Assembly: GCA_003427395.1 (NCBI GenBank)
Contig: BFEA01000026.1
Span: forward strand, 4,485,990-4,517,038
Origin: Chara braunii
Lineage: Eukaryota > Streptophyta > Charophyceae > Charales > Characeae
DNA length: 31,049 nt
Reading direction: 5' to 3'
Within the stretch, counting starts at the first letter, position 1. Every line of letters begins with the position of its first letter. Below the pieces are notes generated by a model. The model was not told the DNA's origin. It did not search any database and worked only from the letters and a program-made list of their open reading frames with translations. Shown here one piece after another: positions 27,440 through 31,049 of this stretch. The translations under genes were made by a program, and so were the position numbers.

Positions 27440-28585
27440 AGATTCACTTGGTTTGATCCACCCTTTGTCAATCATCTCATCGATCTGCCGCCGGAGTTCC
27501 TCCAACTCGCCGAGTCCCATACGGTACACGCAGGCCTTTGGAGGGACAGCACCCTCGACCAGCTCGATGGTGTGTCGTACCGGTCGTGTGGGAACTCCAC
27601 GTGGCTCAGCCAAGACTTTCGGAAACCGATCGAGGAGGGCTTGAATGTCTGATGGGACAGGTGGGGGTGGGGAATCAGTAAAGGGATCACCAAAGTCCGG
27701 TCGCAAATCGCGTATAGAGACGACCGAATATGAAGTAGGATCATTCGAACTATTAGAGGATAGAGAGATAGAGGTGCTAGTAGTAGAAGTATCAGAAGTA
27801 GATTCATCAATCGAAGTAGTAGTGGTATTAGCCGCAAAAGTAGAAGGCACATGAGCAGGACGAACAAAGGCAACATACAACTGTTCTTCCTCTTTGTGCT
27901 TGCGCCACTTCTTGCAGAATTTCAATGCATTCAGAAAAGTCACTGGGGATTCGCGCTTCTCATCCAAGAGGACAGGAAGCTCGTTCCCCTGAGCATCTTT
28001 GACCATGAAGAGTGATTCCTTCCACTTGGTCCATTCGCATTGGGACTGCAACCAGCCCAAGCCAAGGACAGCGTCGAAGGGCCACTTGTCAAGGACAAAG
28101 AAGTTCAGTGCATGGGTGACAGTCTTACCTTTGTCAAAGGTAGTGCGCACACCTTTGACTGCATGTGTTGAAGAGACAACTTCTTTGTTGCCAACTTGGG
28201 TCCGGCAAGGGTTCTGCAGGGCCACTTGCTTCATCCCCAAGCCCACCTTGCGTATCCCATGTGGTGACATGAAGTTAGTTGTAGCACCACAATCAACTAA
28301 CACACGGAGATAGCGGTGGTTGATGAGAAGTTTAAAGAAGATTAACTTCACTGTCCCTTGGGCCCGCTGCTGTTTCATTTCAGCCCAATGCTCCAAGTGG
28401 TAGTGGAAGTCAATCATCTCAGAGTCCTCCCAAGGCTCGTCATACAATACATTATTTACCGCAGCCTTGTCTTCAGCAGATGGTTGGGCTTCATGGGAGG
28501 GCTGCTGATCTTCAACAGAGCCAGCCTCCCTTCCTGTAGAGTTTGCTGAGTCTGACTCTACGCCCGATTCTGGTTTCCCTGCAGC
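27437..28585 (-). CDS. Gypsy-2 pol N-terminus: aspartic protease and linker
   Basis: The frame opens after a TAG at 28586-28588 and runs to a TAA at 27437-27439. It has no obvious start of its own and lies in -1 relative to gag, so it is most simply read as the start of pol made by frameshifting. The retropepsin active site is VLVDCGATTNF (DCGAT at 28280-28294) with the second-lobe block DAVLGLGWL. A Ser/Thr/Asp-rich linker follows, then the RT entry (VPPKACVYRMGLGELEELRR, GWIKPSES). The TAA is in the same frame as the RT beyond it, a single nonsense mutation. Confidence 0.9.
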   Translation of the reverse strand, partial: AAGKPESGVESDSANSTGREAGSVEDQQPSHEAQPSAEDKAAVNNVLYDEPWEDSEMIDFHYHLEHWAEMKQQRAQGTVKLIFFKLLINHRYLRVLVDCGATTNFMSPHGIRKVGLGMKQVALQNPCRTQVGNKEVVSSTHAVKGVRTTFDKGKTVTHALNFFVLDKWPFDAVLGLGWLQSQCEWTKWKESLFMVKDAQGNELPVLLDEKRESPVTFLNALKFCKKWRKHKEEEQLYVAFVRPAHVPSTFAANTTTTSIDESTSDTSTTSTSISLSSNSSNDPTSYSVVSIRDLRPDFGDPFTDSPPPPVPSDIQALLDRFPKVLAEPRGVPTRPVRHTIELVEGAVPPKACVYRMGLGELEELRRQIDEMIDKGWIKPSES

Positions 28586-30357
28586 CTATAACAGTCTTGA
28601 ACTTTATGATTTGGCTTTTGGCAATGCAGGCAAACCCCCTTCTTGAGTCTGCCCCGCCAGTCATTCTCTGTGATCCGGAGGTCAACCCATGGTTTGGTAG
28701 ATGCATCATCCGGTTTAGGCGGGATCTTAACTCCTTTGGGGAGTTGGACGTAACTCTTTCCGGCACTCCGATTCAGTCCCTTAGTGTTGGAAGTCTTTTT
28801 AAAGGCAGAAAAATTTTCTTCTTCGTTATTTGCATCAGACTCATGGGCTGAAGAACAAGCTGTATCGGAGTCCTGTTCTTGGTCGTCACCAAGAGTGGGG
28901 TCAACCGCATCGGCTTCTCCTTCGGCCTCCAGCAGGTCATGCACAGCAAAACGGTTGTTGCCCTTGAACCGTCTGCCGCCCATGGGCTTTTTGCTGCCTG
29001 CCGTGCTAACGAGGTCCATGGCCTCCAGACTGACTACATCCTTCATTAAGGCAAGCCAGTCAGTATAAGCAATGTAGTCCCTGCCCAGGCGACTAGTGAA
29101 GTTAGTTGGAACCGCGCCCTTGATCACATCTAAGCAAGATTGAGTGGACAATTCCAAACCAGGAGTGGCAAACAACTTGCTCAGATAGGTCTGCAGGCTT
29201 TTCATGGAGCCATTCCACTTGTTGAGCTTTACTTTATCCAGTTGAATCCTTGCTTTAGCAGCAACATGTGGATCTTGGTATTCTGAGATAAGGAGTTCTT
29301 CGAGGGAGGCAACCGGGGTGGACCTTAGCCATTTGGCTAGTGCAAACTTTTGAAACCCAGCCCGCGTTGCTTGGACTTCTAGGAAGCCCCGTACGACTGG
29401 CTCGGCATTCATACCCATGATAACTGCCTGGGTCTCAGCTTGAGTCCCCAGGATCTCAAAGTAGGCCCTCATGGAGCCTATCCAGAAGTCTTCCTTGCCA
29501 TCGTACTTGGACGGTATTTGAACCGCCTTCCGGTCCACATAGGGACTGGCGTGGCTGGGACCAGCGGCAGCTGGTTCCGGCCTTGGGGCTGCAGCAATTA
29601 CAAAAGTTCCAGCCTCATTGCTTATTGCAGCAACAGTGGAATCTGCACCTGCTGCAGGTCCCGAAGGAGTTGCCATCACACTCGAAGATGAGGTAGAAGA
29701 AGACACAGTAAGAGGGGCGGAGGTAGTTTCGATTGCAGCTTCAGTTCCAGGAGGTAGAGGAAGAGGGTTGGCCACTTGGGCTTGTCGCAGATTTGCCACC
29801 TCCTTTGTCAGTTCATGGTACTTGAGGGTCATCTCAATCAGATCATCCTGAAGTGTCTGCAGTTTTGCAAAGACTTCAGCGATCTGAGTGGTATGGTCCT
29901 CAAGATTCCTGATTTGAACAAAGGCTGTAAGGATGGACTGCAGCTGTTCCTTGCACTGCTCTTCAGTCAGTGAGGGAATAGTCTCTAGGAGGGCTACTTG
30001 CCTTCTCAGCAAGGCCTCCTTCCTCTCCTTCTCTGACTCCTGTTCCCGTTTTATAGCACCATCCAAGAGTGCTTGCAGATGTGGTTTCTCAGCATCACCA
30101 GCTGCATCTAACAAGGCCCGCCATTGCGTCGAATTTAGCTGGGCCATCTTTGGACTGTCAGTGTGGGCAGGTGGATCAGAGAGTCGCCAGACAGCAAAAG
30201 AATCAATCAGACTCTCAAGAGGTTCACTCCCCCCCGAGCTTAGACGAACACTCCTTTTCCCAGTCCTTGCCCACCTCAGACTATCACTTTCCCTCTCTCC
30301 CTGTTCTCTCTCCCTCCTCTCTCTTTCTTCTTTTTGATTGCGAGTCTCCACGAGCAT
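28558..30357 (-). CDS. Gypsy-2 Gag polyprotein
   Basis: 599 codons without a stop. The ATG at 30147 (residue 71, MAQLNSTQWRALLD) has a better context (AAGATGG) than the one at 30357 and is the likelier start, giving about 529 residues. A charged coiled coil (about 100-195) precedes a Pro/Ser/Ala/Thr-rich hinge (about 200-270). The Gag capsid-like domain follows (IPSKYDGKEDFWIGSMRAYF, SLEELLISEYQDP, then KLNKWNGSMKSLQTYLSKLF). A perfect CX2CX4HX4C zinc knuckle lies at the end (C576, C579, H584, C589) for RNA packaging. Gag forms the virus-like particle. Its TAG follows a -1 frameshift heptamer that leads into pol. The frame is intact, so this copy is recent. Confidence 0.92.
   Translation of the reverse strand: MLVETRNQKEERERREREQGERESDSLRWARTGKRSVRLSSGGSEPLESLIDSFAVWRLSDPPAHTDSPKMAQLNSTQWRALLDAAGDAEKPHLQALLDGAIKREQESEKERKEALLRRQVALLETIPSLTEEQCKEQLQSILTAFVQIRNLEDHTTQIAEVFAKLQTLQDDLIEMTLKYHELTKEVANLRQAQVANPLPLPPGTEAAIETTSAPLTVSSSTSSSSVMATPSGPAAGADSTVAAISNEAGTFVIAAAPRPEPAAAGPSHASPYVDRKAVQIPSKYDGKEDFWIGSMRAYFEILGTQAETQAVIMGMNAEPVVRGFLEVQATRAGFQKFALAKWLRSTPVASLEELLISEYQDPHVAAKARIQLDKVKLNKWNGSMKSLQTYLSKLFATPGLELSTQSCLDVIKGAVPTNFTSRLGRDYIAYTDWLALMKDVVSLEAMDLVSTAGSKKPMGGRRFKGNNRFAVHDLLEAEGEADAVDPTLGDDQEQDSDTACSSAHESDANNEEENFSAFKKTSNTKGLNRSAGKSYVQLPKGVKIPPKPDDASTKPWVDLRITENDWRGRLKKGVCLHCQKPNHKVQDCYRLQGNQNRA
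28573..28579 (-). promoter_or_regulatory. Candidate -1 ribosomal frameshift slippery site GGGAAAC
   Basis: In the gag frame the heptamer is split G GGA AAC, exactly the X XXY YYZ form. It lies four codons before the gag TAG (28558-28560), inside the 28-nt region where gag and pol frames overlap. A -1 slip leads directly into the protease frame. Eleven bases downstream a 7-bp perfect stem (GTAGAGT 28561-28555 with ACTCTAC 28542-28536) begins, and a second hairpin follows (GGGAGG 28530-28525 with CCTCCC 28500-28495, extended past a bulge by CTG/CAG). Confidence 0.7.
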
Positions 30358-31049
30358 CGGAAATGAACTCAGAAAAACAGATAAAGCTCAGAGAAAAGGA
30401 GGTAGAACTCCTAGCCGGAGCGGCATTTCATTTGGAAGCAGAGAACAGCAGAAGAAACAATCAAACTCAAAAGAGAGGTCTGATCCAGCGACCCAGTCTG
30501 ATCAGGCTGCATACGAGATCCTCTCTAGTCCAGCCTGACCAGCTCCTTGTCCATACAGCAAATCAGACAACGAGTGACCAAATGCAACGATGGAGAATTG
30601 AGTGGTGTACAGGGTGCGAGTCAAGCCACGGACGGTGCAATCAGAATGCAAGCGAAACGTCAAAGCCAAGATCCCCTCGGCAGTGGCTGTCCTAATCCAA
30701 GAAGAATGAACTCATATCCTAGTCAAGAAGACAAGAGGTCAATGCCTAACCGATTTTGGGTCCAGAGGCTCTCCTTGTTTGGGCCTGATTCTGTTGGGTC
30801 CCAAGGGTCCCACGTAGGTCTCAACCAGGTCCCCACCAAGAAGAGTCCCGCCTGAACTTAGTTCAGTCTCAACTGCGCTGAAAAACGAAATTTCAACTTC
30901 TAGCAGAACCTGCAGACTACAACCGTTCAGTGATGAAAAGACAAAGCACTGTAGAAAGACTCGGCATGTATAACAAGATACTTCATTTTCCATCCATCAG
31001 GTGAGTAGGTAGATCACATGCATCCAGTCACACAATCAAGACCACAGAG
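30358..31049. other. Gypsy-2 leader / possible 5' LTR region
   Basis: This lies upstream of gag on the minus strand and should contain the leader, primer-binding site and perhaps LTR. No primer-binding site could be assigned with confidence and no LTR partner is in the window. A donor-like CAG|GTGAGT lies at 30999-31007 on the plus strand. Open frames here carry no domains. Confidence 0.4.

Larger units (their letters stand above)
25815..30357 (-). mobile_element. Gypsy-2: well-preserved Ty3/gypsy retrotransposon, 3' truncated
   Basis: The minus-strand order is gag (30357-28558), a -1 frameshift overlap, protease (DCGAT at 28280-28294), RT, RNase H, integrase zinc domain and the first integrase catalytic Asp. 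It then stops at the assembly join at 25814. Only one nonsense codon (27437-27439) interrupts pol, and gag is fully open, so this copy is much younger than gypsy-1. LTRs are not visible: the 3' part is lost and the 5' LTR would lie right of about 30400 or beyond the window. Confidence 0.92.

Noticed and set aside
1-31049. CRISPR arrays, prokaryotic operons or defence systems
   Set aside because: No regular short palindromic repeats with unique spacers and no bacterial gene organisation; all recognisable coding is eukaryotic retroelement.

Overview
This looks like a repeat-rich eukaryotic nuclear contig, most likely from a streptophyte (green plant or charophyte alga) with a large genome. The reasons are two decayed Ty3/gypsy elements and a LINE with plant-type features (APE endonuclease, CCHC knuckles, an integrase tail followed by a chromodomain-like segment), AG|GTAAGT splice-donor-like sites, and no bacterial operon structure. 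The general look of the elements reminds me of Chara, but that is an impression and the sequence alone does not prove it. No complete host gene, tRNA, rRNA or CRISPR array could be supported.

Layout. 1-3532 (minus): a 5' part of a LINE with ORF1 (DUF4283-like plus zinc knuckle) and ORF2 (endonuclease plus the start of the reverse transcriptase), running off the left edge and broken by frameshifts and a stop. 3577-5600: a strongly strand-skewed (G-rich on plus), degenerate tandem-repeat block just upstream of LINE ORF1, possibly its 5' UTR. 5600-8300: mostly non-coding, with a family of A-tailed repeats (6481-7330) and a 43-bp-arm inverted repeat (7357-7463). 8326-9931: tandem repeats with a tRNA B-box-like core, a TATA/site-II promoter-like block, and a GTC-type simple array. 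11005-11215: a fossil plus-strand gypsy reverse-transcriptase fragment. 12903-13394: a tandem duplication that shares its first ~90 bp with 20006-20093. 13534-14360: (CT)n running into a 760-base N gap. 14512-15000: a second array of the A-tailed family.

15237-20025 (minus): gypsy-1, a dead element with many stops and frameshifts, an in-frame deletion removing RNase H, and a substituted integrase catalytic Asp. 20094-25740: largely anonymous sequence holding two exon-like segments with splice donors, motif clusters, and a Nextera mate-pair junction adapter (24233-24270), which is an assembly artefact. 25815-30357 (minus): gypsy-2, much better preserved. Its gag is open, its protease-RT-RNase H-integrase frame is interrupted by only one stop, and its gag/pol overlap carries a correctly phased -1 frameshift heptamer GGGAAAC with downstream stem-loops. 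It is cut inside integrase by a (GA)n tract and a single N that mark an assembly join.

The mobile elements explain nearly all coding potential. The best leads for follow-up are the gypsy-2 frameshift signal, the A-tailed repeat family, the skewed repeats upstream of the LINE, and the two exon-like segments. Several other eye-catching features are assembly artefacts.
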